A stretch of 64,000 nucleotides of DNA from contig NZ_CP071463.1 in assembly GCF_017352095.1 (NCBI RefSeq), positions 3,286,001-3,350,000 of the forward strand. Reading direction: 5' to 3'. The notes under the pieces are model-generated. The model was not told where the DNA came from, ran no database searches, and was given only the letters and a program-made list of their open reading frames with translations. Of this stretch, positions 8,139-16,312 are shown in pieces. Position numbers and translations under genes: made by a program. Within the stretch, counting starts at the first letter, position 1. The number at the start of each line of letters is the position of its first letter. This stretch comes from Natrinema longum. Lineage in GTDB: Archaea; Halobacteriota; Halobacteria; Halobacteriales; Natrialbaceae.

Positions 8139-8483
8139 CTAGAACGATTCCTGTCCTTCCTGGCCGTCCTGATCCGGTGCGCCCTCGTCTTGGCGATCCT
8201 CACCCGACGCGGGCGGCGTGCGGTCGCTGTAGTTCTTCCGCCCGATGGCCTCGTCGCCGACCATGTTCACGATCGCCCCCTCGACCTCGCCGTAGTCCCG
8301 ATACTCGTCTTCGTTCAGCGGCCCGATGAGGTCCTCGAGCGTCGTCGTGTTGCCGCTCATCTCGACCGTTTCCTCGCCGTGTGCCTCGAGGAGTTCGTCG
8401 TGGCCGATCGGGTACTCCAGGTTCTCGAGTGTCTCCTGTAAGTCGCCGAGTTCGACGCCGAGTTCGCGGCTGTCGTCTGGCAT
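8139..8483 (-). CDS. DUF5789-type small acidic protein
   Basis: This is a 114-residue hydrophilic protein. The first 85 residues include LEYPIGHDELLEAHGEETVEM, TTLEDLIGPL and VEGAIVNMVGDEAIGRKNYSDR, which fit a haloarchaeal family of unknown function (DUF5789). The tail is a low-complexity stretch of D, G, Q and E. It lies tail to tail with the ABC transporter gene. No catalytic motif is visible. Confidence 0.7.
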   Translation of the reverse strand: MPDDSRELGVELGDLQETLENLEYPIGHDELLEAHGEETVEMSGNTTTLEDLIGPLNEDEYRDYGEVEGAIVNMVGDEAIGRKNYSDRTPPASGEDRQDEGAPDQDGQEGQESF

Positions 8484-8610
8484 ACTCGGTGGTTGGTCAC
8501 GGAGCGGAAACCGGTTGGCCCTGCGCTCGCCACTGGGTCAGACCCACGCCGGCCGTCAGGCCGTCTCGGCCACCGCGGGTTTCATGTCCGCACGGTCGGC
8601 ATACTCCGCT

Positions 8611-9348
8611 ATGGATCTCACAACCGCGACGTGGACGGACGTTCGTGGCCTCGAGACGGATCTCGCGGTCGTCCCCGTCGGCAGCACGGAACAGCACGGC
8701 CCCCACGCGCCCCTCGGGACGGACGTGCTGACGGCCGAGGCGGTCGCCGACGCCGGAGTCGAGCGGGTCGGTCGCGAGGTCGTTCGTTCGCCGGCGATTC
8801 CGGTCGGGATCGCCGAGGAACACCGCCAGTTTCCCGGCACGATGTGGGTCTCCGAGGATACCTTCCGGGACTACGTCGGCGAGGCCGTCGCGAGCCTCGC
8901 ATCCCACGGCTTCGACCGTGTCGTCCTCGTCAACGGCCACGGCGGCAACGTCGATGCCCTCCGGGAGGTCGGCGGCCGACTCACGCGGGACGGTGACGCC
9001 TACGTCGTCCCCTTCACCTGGTTCGAGGCCGTCGGCGACCACAGCGCCGACATGGGCCACGGGGGCCCCCTCGAGACGGCCCTGTTGCGCCACTGCGATC
9101 CCGACTCGGTTCGGGAGGACCGCATCGAGGAAGCCCGCGCCGGCGCTGCCGACGGCTGGGGCGAGTGGACGAGCCACACTAATCTGGCCTACGATGCGGC
9201 GGAGTTTACCGAAAACGGCGTCGTCGGTGATCCGAACGAGGGCGACGCCAAGCGAGGGGAAGAACTGCTCGAGGGGGCCGCCGACGCGCTGGCTCGGCTA
9301 CTCGAGGCGGTCGCCGAGCGTGACGTGTCCCGGCCCGAGAGCCGATAA
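8611..9348 (+). CDS. creatininase-family amidohydrolase, ArfB candidate
   Basis: This 245-residue protein of the creatininase fold has metal-binding motifs GSTEQHGPHAPLGTD (about 23-37) and VNGHGGN (about 108-114) and a C-terminal SHTNLAYDAAEF segment. In archaea this fold includes ArfB, which deformylates 2-amino-5-formylamino-6-ribosylaminopyrimidinone 5'-phosphate in riboflavin and F420 synthesis. That role is plausible here because F420-type enzymes occur nearby, but it is not proved by the motifs. I start at the ATG at 8611 (MDLTTATWTDVR), where family similarity begins. Confidence 0.8.
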   Translation: MDLTTATWTDVRGLETDLAVVPVGSTEQHGPHAPLGTDVLTAEAVADAGVERVGREVVRSPAIPVGIAEEHRQFPGTMWVSEDTFRDYVGEAVASLASHGFDRVVLVNGHGGNVDALREVGGRLTRDGDAYVVPFTWFEAVGDHSADMGHGGPLETALLRHCDPDSVREDRIEEARAGAADGWGEWTSHTNLAYDAAEFTENGVVGDPNEGDAKRGEELLEGAADALARLLEAVAERDVSRPESR

Positions 9349-9421
9349 CGTCCGAGATCCCTTTGGCCGGCGGTCGACGGTGGCGACCTATCCGTCTGCG
9401 ATGAGATGGACGGCGACTCGA

Positions 9422-9871
9422 TTACTCCTCGTCTTCGTCCGCGTCGTCACCGTCGTCCGTCGCTTCCGAGTCGGCTGCCGGACCGGCGTCCTGCAACGTC
9501 CCGCGAAGCGCCGGAATCGTCGACGTGAGTTCGCCGACCTGCTCGCCTGCCTCCGAGATGTCCGTAATCGCCTCCTCGAGGTCGGCGATCTCTTCCTCGA
9601 GGTCGTCGGCGTCGTCGAACGCGTCGGCCCGCTGCCCCATCGTGAACCACTTCTTCGCGTCGCGGAGGTGTTCCTCGGCGTCACCGACCTCGAGCGCCGA
9701 GTTGAGTCCGTTGAGTACGCCAAGCACGTTGTCCGCGTCGGTCTCCCAGACGTCGTCGGCGTCGGGCAGCGTGGCCCAGGCGTCCTCGAGCGAGGACTCG
9801 ACGTCCTCGCGCATTTCGTTGGCCGCTTCGCCGAACAGTTCCTCGTCGTCGCCGAGCGTGGCTTGGCTCAT
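9422..9871 (-). CDS. DUF5790-type acidic helical protein
   Basis: The 149-residue protein starts at MSQATLGDDEELFGEAANEM (ATG at 9871). It is strongly acidic and predicted to be almost all helical. The middle has DVWETDADNVLGVLNGLNSAL, and a heptad-rich stretch follows (DADDLEEEIADLEEAITDI), suggesting a coiled coil. It matches a small conserved haloarchaeal family of unknown role (DUF5790 by recognition). The last 25 residues are Asp/Glu-rich and disordered. It is convergent with the creatininase gene. Confidence 0.7.
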   Translation of the reverse strand: MSQATLGDDEELFGEAANEMREDVESSLEDAWATLPDADDVWETDADNVLGVLNGLNSALEVGDAEEHLRDAKKWFTMGQRADAFDDADDLEEEIADLEEAITDISEAGEQVGELTSTIPALRGTLQDAGPAADSEATDDGDDADEDEE

Positions 9872-10131
9872 GTCATCGTGTTTGCGGGCACCATGGTTAA
9901 AAGATCGCCCGAAAGTGAAAGTGAAATCGGTCGGGAGCGGATCGATATCGGTCGAACGGCGACAGAATTTCGAAAGAAACGTCGGTCGGTATCGTAGCCA
10001 CCGAAACGAGCAACACACGACTCGCAATGCGCTCGTGCGAGTAGGGGCGCAGTGATTTCCAGTAGCTACTGTAGGGACGGCTCGGTCGGCGGCAACGAGT
10101 TGCGTCCCGAATCGCGGCCGTGCCGTGGTTG
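9872..10131. other. intergenic DNA upstream of the DUF5790 gene
   Basis: Together with the repeat at 10132-10196, this makes a gap of about 330 bp. It holds the probable promoter of the minus-strand DUF5790-type gene (AT-rich TTTTAACC at about 9892-9901). No gene or further repeat is recognised. Confidence 0.4.
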
Positions 10132-10196
10132 CATACGGTCTACTGTCCGATTTGCGGGCGAACCCACGATCCGTCCGTGAGTCGCCGGCACTGACA
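10132..10196 (-). repeat. structured dispersed repeat, copy C
   Basis: Read on the minus strand, GTCAGTGCCGG (10195-10185) is followed by an imperfect hairpin, GGCGACTCACG against CGTGGGTTCGCC. Then come AATCGGACAG and ACCGTATG at the other end. The same order of conserved blocks occurs in copies at 39182-39262 and 55358-55451. It lies 12 bp beyond the stop of the nickel transporter gene, in the sense orientation, so it could form an RNA structure or terminator in that transcript. Confidence 0.55.
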
Positions 10197-10207
10197 GACG
10201 GCGGGTA

Positions 10208-11044
10208 TTAGAAGATGCCGAGAACGAATCCACCGCCCATGCCGACGAGGACTACGGCGGAGACGAGGGGCAGATAGGGGGTGTATTTTTCGACCCGTTC
10301 CTCGGAGTGGTGATAGCCCGCGATCAAGAGCATCGTGAGACTCACGATTCCGAGGACGACCGTGATCGCGTACGCACTCATCAACTCGAGACAGTGCGTC
10401 GAACCGGCACAGAGTGCGATGATCTCGAACTCCTCTTCGTGGGCGAATCCGAGGACGAACGCGACCCACGCGATATCGAGCAAGCCGCGGTCGGCGGCCG
10501 CCTCGAGGTCGTCCCTCGAGTGGGAGTGTGCGTGCGAGCGGGAATCGGTATCGACGAACGGGAGGTGGCGCGACAATCGAGCGAGGACGCCACCCTCCGA
10601 GCGGGACTCGTCGTGATCGTGTCCGTGATCGTGGTCGTGAACCCGGTCGTCGTGGGAATGCACTTCGTCCGCGCGAGGGTCCGTCTCGCCCGCGTGTGAG
10701 TGGCCGTGGCGGTATTCCCGAATCCCGAGGGCGATGAGGACGATTCCGGCGACGATACTGACGGGACCGCCGAGCCGAACCCCGCCGAGGACGGTGAGCG
10801 GCTCGTTGACCTGCGTCAGGTCGAGATAGGCCGTCGCGTAAAAGAACGCGCCGACCATCGCGATGCTGCTTATCAGGTGGCCGATCCCGATGAGCAGACT
10901 CGCCGCGAGCCCGTAGGCCCACTTGTTGGACCGATCGAGGGCGTACGCGGCGGCGATCGGCCACCCGTGGCCCGGTTCGATACCGTGTATGGCCCCGAGC
11001 GTGATCGCACCGATCAAAAGCCCGGATGCGTCCGTTCCTATCAT
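10208..11044 (-). CDS. RcnA/NicO-type nickel-cobalt transporter
   Basis: The 278-residue membrane protein starts MIGTDASGLLIGAITLGAIHGIEPGHGWPIA. The HGIEPGHGWP motif in the first helix is the metal-selectivity signature of the NicO/RcnA group. Six or seven hydrophobic segments flank a long His/Asp-rich cytoplasmic loop (about residues 115-185, for example DDRVHDHDHGHDHDE) likely to bind nickel or cobalt. FAHEEEFEIIALCAG follows. It is divergent from a nikR gene, so Ni is the probable regulated metal. Whether it imports or exports is not decided by sequence. Confidence 0.82.
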   Translation of the reverse strand: MIGTDASGLLIGAITLGAIHGIEPGHGWPIAAAYALDRSNKWAYGLAASLLIGIGHLISSIAMVGAFFYATAYLDLTQVNEPLTVLGGVRLGGPVSIVAGIVLIALGIREYRHGHSHAGETDPRADEVHSHDDRVHDHDHGHDHDESRSEGGVLARLSRHLPFVDTDSRSHAHSHSRDDLEAAADRGLLDIAWVAFVLGFAHEEEFEIIALCAGSTHCLELMSAYAITVVLGIVSLTMLLIAGYHHSEERVEKYTPYLPLVSAVVLVGMGGGFVLGIF

Positions 11045-11156
11045 CGAGGTATAGCGTGCGAGAACATCCGAAACCTGCGTTCATAGGGGTTGTTAATATC
11101 CAACCGGGGGTATCGTCATACGAGCTATCTTGTGGTCTCGTGGCGAACCGGTTCGT
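11045..11156. promoter_or_regulatory. shared promoter region of nickel transporter and nikR
   Basis: The 112 bp between the divergent genes carries an AT-rich core (GTTAATATCC, about 11091-11100) inside an inverted repeat GGTTG-N8-CAACC. It could be a TATA region or an operator for NikR binding. A CATAC half-site (11118-11122) resembles part of the NikR box, but I do not see the full bacterial GTATGA-N16-TCATAC operator. Confidence 0.4.
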
Positions 11157-11552
11157 ATGCGGACGAGTTTCAACATTCCCGACGAGATCGTCGCGGAGTT
11201 CGATCGGGTCTGGACCGAGGAAGGAATCGAGAACCGCTCGCGAGCGGTGCGAGAAGCGATGTCGGAGTATATCGAATCCCACTCGAGGCTCGAGGAACGA
11301 GCCGGTGAGGTCGTCGCGCTCGTCGGCTTCGACTATCGCCACCACGAGGTGATCGGCGAACTCCACGCCGTTCAACACGAGTATCAGGACATCATCCAGA
11401 GTACGAGCCACACGCACCACGGAGAGTGGTGTCTCGAGTCGCTGTTCTGCCGTGGTAACGCCGAACAGGTGCGGGAACTGACCTACCAACTCCGTGATTT
11501 CGACGGCGTACAGCGGGTGAAGGTCATGGTGCTTGGAAATCCAACTCCGTAG
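11157..11552 (+). CDS. nikR: NikR-like nickel-responsive regulator
   Basis: The 131-residue protein has an N-terminal ribbon-helix-helix DNA-binding domain (MRTSFNIPDEIVAEFDRV, then ENRSRAVREAMSEYIE) and a C-terminal ACT-like metal domain. Candidate nickel ligands are His74, His85, His87 and Cys92 in VQHEYQDIIQSTSHTHHGEW-C. They match the His-His-His-Cys set of NikR with one residue fewer in the last loop. I use the ATG at 11157. Its divergent partner is a nickel/cobalt transporter, the expected target. Confidence 0.87.
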   Translation: MRTSFNIPDEIVAEFDRVWTEEGIENRSRAVREAMSEYIESHSRLEERAGEVVALVGFDYRHHEVIGELHAVQHEYQDIIQSTSHTHHGEWCLESLFCRGNAEQVRELTYQLRDFDGVQRVKVMVLGNPTP

Positions 11553-11586
11553 CGGCCGAGTTGCGAGATCGTCCCGGCGGACTCGA

Positions 11587-11964
11587 TCACCGATCCGACG
11601 ACGCCCGTTCGCGAACCGACTCGAGTCGCATCAGCGGATAGCCGTCTTCCATTTCCATGCGGGTCCGGACCTCACACCCCTCGTAGTCGACGACGATCTC
11701 GACCTCGAGGAAGCGGCCGGTCAGTTCGGTGTAATCGGCCGTCGACTCGGCGAGTTCGGCCTCGAGTTCCTCGGTTCGTACGGCGACGGTCACCTCGGTA
11801 CAGTGGGGCTGATTCTCGATCGACTCTTCGATGGCGGTCGCGAGACTCGGGGCGCTCTCGGGCGAGACGGGCGTGCCGGCGAACTGGTGGTACAACGAGC
11901 CGAACTTGATACCGGCCTCGAAGCAGGCGGTCTGGGCATCGGTCGGCGGTTCGTTCGGTGACAT
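11587..11964 (-). CDS. mptD: archaeal dihydroneopterin aldolase (MptD family)
   Basis: The 125-residue protein contains ACFEAGIKFGSLYHQFAGTPV near the N-terminus and IENQPHCTEVTVAV in the middle, both characteristic of the archaeal MptD/DUF372 family. MptD cleaves 7,8-dihydroneopterin to 6-hydroxymethyl-dihydropterin and glycolaldehyde in tetrahydrofolate or methanopterin synthesis. Start at the ATG at 11964 (MSPNEPPTDAQTA); the open frame upstream lacks family similarity. It ends 34 bp from the convergent nikR stop. Confidence 0.83.
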   Translation of the reverse strand: MSPNEPPTDAQTACFEAGIKFGSLYHQFAGTPVSPESAPSLATAIEESIENQPHCTEVTVAVRTEELEAELAESTADYTELTGRFLEVEIVVDYEGCEVRTRMEMEDGYPLMRLESVRERASSDR

Positions 11965-12301
11965 GCGTGAGTGCTCGCGTGCGGTCGGGAAGGGGATTTC
12001 GATGCGGGTGGAGTTCTCCGGCCGAGACCGTCGATCGGGGTCGACGAGCGGTCTGCGATCGTCGCACCACGGATGGGCCACATTCACTCGAGTCGACTGC
12101 GGTCCGTTCCGCTCGACCCTCGCACTTCCCACCGCGACACAGCGCGCGCCACCGCAGGGGAGAGCAGCGGCGGGGAACGGACGTGACGAAACCGAGGCGA
12201 TACCCGAGTACCTCACCGCTACCGGGAGACGCGTGCCATCACCGCACGCGCCGACGGCGAACCGCATGGTACTTATCGACGCTGTCCCTCACACCGAACG
12301 A
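11965..12301. other. intergenic region between mptD and azf
   Basis: This region of about 340 bp separates two divergently read genes and must contain both promoters. A TACTTATCG box (about 12270-12278) lies some 25-30 bp upstream of the azf start and is the best TATA candidate. Nothing else is recognised. Confidence 0.4.
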
Positions 12302-13075
12302 ATGGCACAGTCAGTCCTGCTCACGGGGGCTGCGGGGCGGGTCGGAGAGGCCATCCTCGGCGGCCTCGCGGACGACCACGAATGGCGGTTACTGGATCGC
12401 GATCCGCCGACGGACGACCAGCCGGGCGAGTTCGTCGTCGCGGACATCACCGACGAAGAGGCCGTCCGCGAGGCGATGGCGGGGATCAACGTCGTGATTC
12501 ACCTCGCTGGTGATCCACGTCCCGAGGCCCCTTGGGACAGCGTGCTGACCAACAACATCGACGGCACGCAGACGGTCTTCGAGGCCGCCGTCGACGCGGG
12601 CGTCGAGAAGGTCGTTTTCGCCTCCTCGAACCACGCCGTCGGGAACTACGAGACCGACGAGCGGACGCCCGATCTCTACCGCGAGCACGACGACTACCTC
12701 CTCGACGGCACCGAGCTCCCCCGGCCGAGCAACCTCTATGGCGTCTCGAAGGCCGCCGGCGAGACCCTGGGCCGCTACTACCACGACGAATACGGCCTCT
12801 CGGTCGCCTGCGTCCGCATCGGGAACCTCACCCGAGGCCACCCGCCGATCGACTACGAGCGCGGACAGGCGATGTGGCTCTCCTATCGGGACTGCGCGCG
12901 CCTGTTCGACCGCTGTATCCGCGCCGATTACGAGTACGAGATCGTCTACGGCATCTCCGACAACGATCGCAAGTACTACTCGCTCGAGCGGGCCCGCGAG
13001 GTACTGGGCTACAGGCCACGGGACAACTCCGCACACTTCGACGGCGAGGAGCAGGTCGTCGAACCCGATACCTGA
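12302..13075 (+). CDS. azf: NAD-dependent glucose-6-phosphate dehydrogenase (Azf-type)
   Basis: The 257-residue protein is an extended short-chain dehydrogenase. It has GAAGRVGEAIL (Rossmann glycine motif, about 9-19), VIHLAGDPRPEAPWDSV, FASSNHAVG, and the catalytic YGVSKAAGE (Tyr and Lys). These segments closely resemble the Haloferax Azf enzyme, which oxidises glucose-6-phosphate with NAD in the haloarchaeal oxidative pentose phosphate pathway. Other members of the fold, such as uronate dehydrogenase, are the main alternative. Conserved SYRDCARLFDRCI and ISDNDRKYYSLERA favour Azf. Confidence 0.83.
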   Translation: MAQSVLLTGAAGRVGEAILGGLADDHEWRLLDRDPPTDDQPGEFVVADITDEEAVREAMAGINVVIHLAGDPRPEAPWDSVLTNNIDGTQTVFEAAVDAGVEKVVFASSNHAVGNYETDERTPDLYREHDDYLLDGTELPRPSNLYGVSKAAGETLGRYYHDEYGLSVACVRIGNLTRGHPPIDYERGQAMWLSYRDCARLFDRCIRADYEYEIVYGISDNDRKYYSLERAREVLGYRPRDNSAHFDGEEQVVEPDT

Positions 13076-13240
13076 TCGGTCCACGTTACCGAGTCACTAC
13101 CCGACCGGACCGACGACTGTCACAAACCGCTCGACAGCGTCGGTATTGAACTACCGTCGCGTCGACCCTGCGCCCGCGAGAGTCGGCAATCCGTTCGGAC
13201 GAGCCACGACGTTTTGGTGCCGGCCATCGCAACTGGTTCT

Positions 13241-14212
13241 ATGGAATACACGACGCTCGGATCGACGGGGATGACGGTCAGTCGAATCTGTCTGGGCTGT
13301 ATGAGCTTTGGCACCGGCCAGGAGTGGATGCTCGAGCCCGAGGAAAGCAAAGCCCTCATCGAGCGCGCGATCGATCTCGGGATCAACTTCTTCGACACCG
13401 CGAACGTCTACTCCACGGGCGAGTCCGAGGAAATTCTGGGCGAGGCCCTCGCGGGCTACGACCGCGATTCGCAGGTCGTCGCGACGAAGGGCTTCGCCGA
13501 GATGGATCCCGACAACCCCAACGCGAGCGGACTCTCGCGGAAGGCGATCGAACAGGAACTCGAGGCCAGCCTCGACCGACTGGGGATGGATACCATCGAT
13601 CTCTATCAGACCCACCGGTGGGATTACGAGACGCCGATCGACGAGACCCTGCGCGCGCTCGACGACGCGGTCCGACGGGGGCAGGTTCGGTATATCGGTA
13701 CCTCGTCGATGTGGGCCCACCAGTTCGCCGACGCACTCCACACCAGCGACGCGCTGAGCCTCGAGCGGTTCGCGACGATGCAGAACCACTACAACGTCCT
13801 CTACCGGGAGGAGGAACGCGAGATGTTGCCGCTGTGTGACCGGGAGGACATCGGCGTCGTCCCGTGGTCGCCGTTGGCCCGCGGCGTCGCGACCCGCCCC
13901 CACGAGGAGATCGAGTCGACGACGCGCGGCCAGACCGACCAGTACCTCGAGCAGATGTCGTACCTCCAGGGCGGCGGCGAGGAGATCAACGAACGGATTC
14001 AGGAACTCGCCGCGGAAAAGGGCGTCTCGATGGGCCAGATCTCGCTGGCCTGGCTGTTGCACAAGGAGTGGGTCGACGCCCCCATCGTCGGGACGACCAG
14101 TATCGAACACCTCGAGGACGCCGTCGAGGCCCTCGAGATCGATCTCTCGAACTCCGATATGGAGTATCTCGAAGCGCCCTACGAGCCGCTGCCGGTCGCC
14201 GGTCACGAGTAG
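13241..14212 (+). CDS. aldo/keto reductase
   Basis: The 323-residue TIM-barrel oxidoreductase has an N-terminus MEYTTLGSTGMTVSRICLGC, the catalytic Asp/Tyr region FFDTANVYSTGESEEILG, the Lys region QVVATKGF, DLYQTHRWDYETPIDETL with the catalytic His, and a C-terminal NADP-site IVGTTSIEHLEDAVEAL. It belongs to the YajO/potassium-channel-beta-like AKR group that reduces aldehydes and ketones with NADPH. Its physiological substrate is unknown. I use the ATG at 13241. Confidence 0.85.
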   Translation: MEYTTLGSTGMTVSRICLGCMSFGTGQEWMLEPEESKALIERAIDLGINFFDTANVYSTGESEEILGEALAGYDRDSQVVATKGFAEMDPDNPNASGLSRKAIEQELEASLDRLGMDTIDLYQTHRWDYETPIDETLRALDDAVRRGQVRYIGTSSMWAHQFADALHTSDALSLERFATMQNHYNVLYREEEREMLPLCDREDIGVVPWSPLARGVATRPHEEIESTTRGQTDQYLEQMSYLQGGGEEINERIQELAAEKGVSMGQISLAWLLHKEWVDAPIVGTTSIEHLEDAVEALEIDLSNSDMEYLEAPYEPLPVAGHE

Positions 14213-14238
14213 GGGCGGGAACCGATCGCAGCCGCCCG

Positions 14239-15111
14239 TTACAACAGCCCGGTTTCGGCCAGGACCGCCGCGACCCGCTCGACGTGAGCCGTGTGGTCCT
14301 CGCCCTCGAGTCCCTGGTACATCGTGGAGATCGAGAGGGAGTCGGCCCCGATGTCCCGCCAGGCCTGGGCGCGCTCGATCCATTCGTCTTCCTCGCCGGG
14401 GACGGCGTACATTCGGCCGCCGAGGCCGATATCGTCGGGGTCGCGGCCGGCGTCCTCGGCGTATTCGTAGAGGTCCGCGAGGTGGTCCTCGGCCTCGTCG
14501 CCGGGCTGGAACTGCGGCAGCCAGCCGTCCGCGATGCGGGCGACGCGGCGCTTGACCGGGTCGGCCATGCCGCCCATCCAGAGCGGGATCGGCTGCTGGA
14601 CCGGTAGCGGTCGGATGCCGGCGTCGGGAATCTCGTGGAACTCGCCGTCGAAGTCGACGAGGTCGTCCGTCCAGAGTCGGCGGAGCACCTCGACTTGTTC
14701 CTCGATGCGGTTCCCTCGCCGCGAGAAGTCCTCGCCGAGGGCGACGTACTCGGGCTCGTTCCAGCCGACGCCGACTCCCATGCGGAACCGGCCGTCGGTG
14801 AAGCGATCCAGCTGTGCGGCCTGCTTGGCAACGAGCGCCGTCTGGCGCTGTGGCAGGACGAGAATCCCGGTCATAACCGACAGTTCGTCCGTCCGCCCGG
14901 CGAGATAGGAAAACGTCGTCAGAGGCTCGTGGAACGTACTCTCGTAGTCGTAGGGGCCGTCCCAGCCCTCCCGATCCGGGTTCACGCCGAGGACGTGATC
15001 GTACGCCAGGACGTGCTCGTAGCCCGACGCTTCGACCCGCTGTGCGTAGTCGGCGATCGTCTCCGGATCGTGTCCGATCTCGAGTTGCGGGAGTACGGTA
15101 CCGATTTCCAT
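14239..15111 (-). CDS. LLM-class F420-dependent oxidoreductase
   Basis: The 290-residue bacterial-luciferase-like TIM barrel has the N-terminus MEIGTVLPQLEIGHDPETI, AYDHVLGVNPDREGWDG, VMTGILVLPQRQTALVAKQA and GRFRMGVGVGWNEPEYVAL, the classic F420/FMN pocket segments. IPLWMGGMADPVKRRVARIADGW-L follows. Family members use coenzyme F420, which haloarchaea make, but the substrate is not predictable. It is convergent with the aldo/keto reductase gene (26 bp between stops). Confidence 0.84.
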   Translation of the reverse strand: MEIGTVLPQLEIGHDPETIADYAQRVEASGYEHVLAYDHVLGVNPDREGWDGPYDYESTFHEPLTTFSYLAGRTDELSVMTGILVLPQRQTALVAKQAAQLDRFTDGRFRMGVGVGWNEPEYVALGEDFSRRGNRIEEQVEVLRRLWTDDLVDFDGEFHEIPDAGIRPLPVQQPIPLWMGGMADPVKRRVARIADGWLPQFQPGDEAEDHLADLYEYAEDAGRDPDDIGLGGRMYAVPGEEDEWIERAQAWRDIGADSLSISTMYQGLEGEDHTAHVERVAAVLAETGLL

Positions 15112-15325
15112 ACGCGGCCTTCGATCGGGTCGAACTTGAAAATATACCTGTCGCTGAAGCTATCGCAACCCGACGACTACGCGATCGTCCACGCGCGGTG
15201 GCGCGCCTGTCGAACGGTAGCACGGAGCCCGCGGTTCCTCGAACAGTCGAACGGGTGGCGGCAGTCACGTTGTCCCAGTACACAAACTGCCACACGACTC
15301 GAGTCTCCGCCGAGATCTCGAGCGA

Positions 15326-15940
15326 TCAGAACAGCCCTTCGACGTCCGCCTCGCGAGCCCGTCGCCTGCCGACGTGATCCGTCAGCCGCTGGTAGACGAT
15401 TCCACGGTTCTCGTCCTCGCGAACGAAATCGAACAGGAGCGTGATGAAGACGCTCCCGTCTTCGCCGGCCTCGAGATCCTGCCGTGCGTACCGTCGGGCC
15501 TGCTCGACGGGCTCCTCGTCGTAGCCGAACTCCTCGGCGAGGACGACGGCAGCGATCGCGGTCGGCTCGAAGCCAAGCGCCGACAGCGTCGGGGCTCTCC
15601 CCTCGTGCTCGATCCACACCGGGGGCCGGCGCTCGATGCATTCGGGATCGGCCGCGAGCCGAGACAGAAACGAGCGGACGGGCTCGAGTCGAAGCTCGCG
15701 GTAGTCGGCCGGCAGGTCCGCGAGGTAGTCGCCGGCACGTTCCGCGAGCCCGACCGCGCCCTCCCAGTTGCGATCGCGGGCGTGGAAGACCGCGCCGCTG
15801 TACTGGATCAGGCCGTGGAGCAGTCGCTCGTCGTCGCTCCCCGACTCGAGGTCGAGCCAGCGGTCCTCCCAGGCGTCGTGGGCGGCGTGGTAGTGACCAT
15901 CGTTGAAGACGGCGACGCCGGCCCGGAGCCGATCGCGCAT
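15326..15940 (-). CDS. DUF309-type protein
   Basis: The 204-residue soluble protein's first half has the DUF309 signature GVAVFNDGHYHAAHDAWED-RW and LLHGLIQYSGAVFHARDRNW, where conserved His, Glu and Trp residues form a helical bundle. The second half has EEFGYDEEPVEQARRYARQD and FITLLFDFVRE, an extension seen in haloarchaeal members. The function of DUF309 is unknown. It is transcribed away from a 370-bp gap containing its likely promoter. Confidence 0.78.
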   Translation of the reverse strand: MRDRLRAGVAVFNDGHYHAAHDAWEDRWLDLESGSDDERLLHGLIQYSGAVFHARDRNWEGAVGLAERAGDYLADLPADYRELRLEPVRSFLSRLAADPECIERRPPVWIEHEGRAPTLSALGFEPTAIAAVVLAEEFGYDEEPVEQARRYARQDLEAGEDGSVFITLLFDFVREDENRGIVYQRLTDHVGRRRAREADVEGLF

Positions 15941-16312
15941 AGGTGTCCGTTGGGGCTCGAGACTCGAGAACGTGACGAAAACGGTGCCGGACGATCGCTC
16001 GTCGGCAGCGGCGACCTGCGTCAGGTGGGGCTGACGAACCGCCGGCCGACAGCCTCCGTCGACACCAGCAGGGTGGGGCAGACTGTGGACGGGTGGATTC
16101 CGGGACGCGGTATCCCAACCGGTTACTGGCCGCCACCGGTGTGGCGGGAGTCGACGTAACGTTCGTCGTACGTATTAGTATGCTATTATTTACCGTCGCT
16201 GGAAGCCATCCGGGAATCGTAATCACTTCCTACCGAGCAACACAGCCTTGCCGAGTTCGACCGAACGACCCAGCCCCGTCGGACCCACTCGCGACGCGAG
16301 CGCCCGCGAGGC
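15941..16312. other. intergenic region upstream of the DUF309 gene
   Basis: This 372-bp region carries an unusually AT-rich island at about 16165-16200 (TATTAGTATGCTATTATTTACC) inside otherwise GC-rich DNA. It may be a promoter or a remnant of transferred DNA. No open frame or RNA is convincing. The far end is the 3' flank of the aminopeptidase gene. Confidence 0.4.

Noticed and set aside
10140-11489. A 449-codon open frame on the minus strand across the nickel transporter and nikR
   Set aside because: It is antisense to nikR and out of frame with the transporter; its Arg/Ser-rich composition is typical of shadow frames in GC-rich DNA, and the two called genes have clear family motifs.
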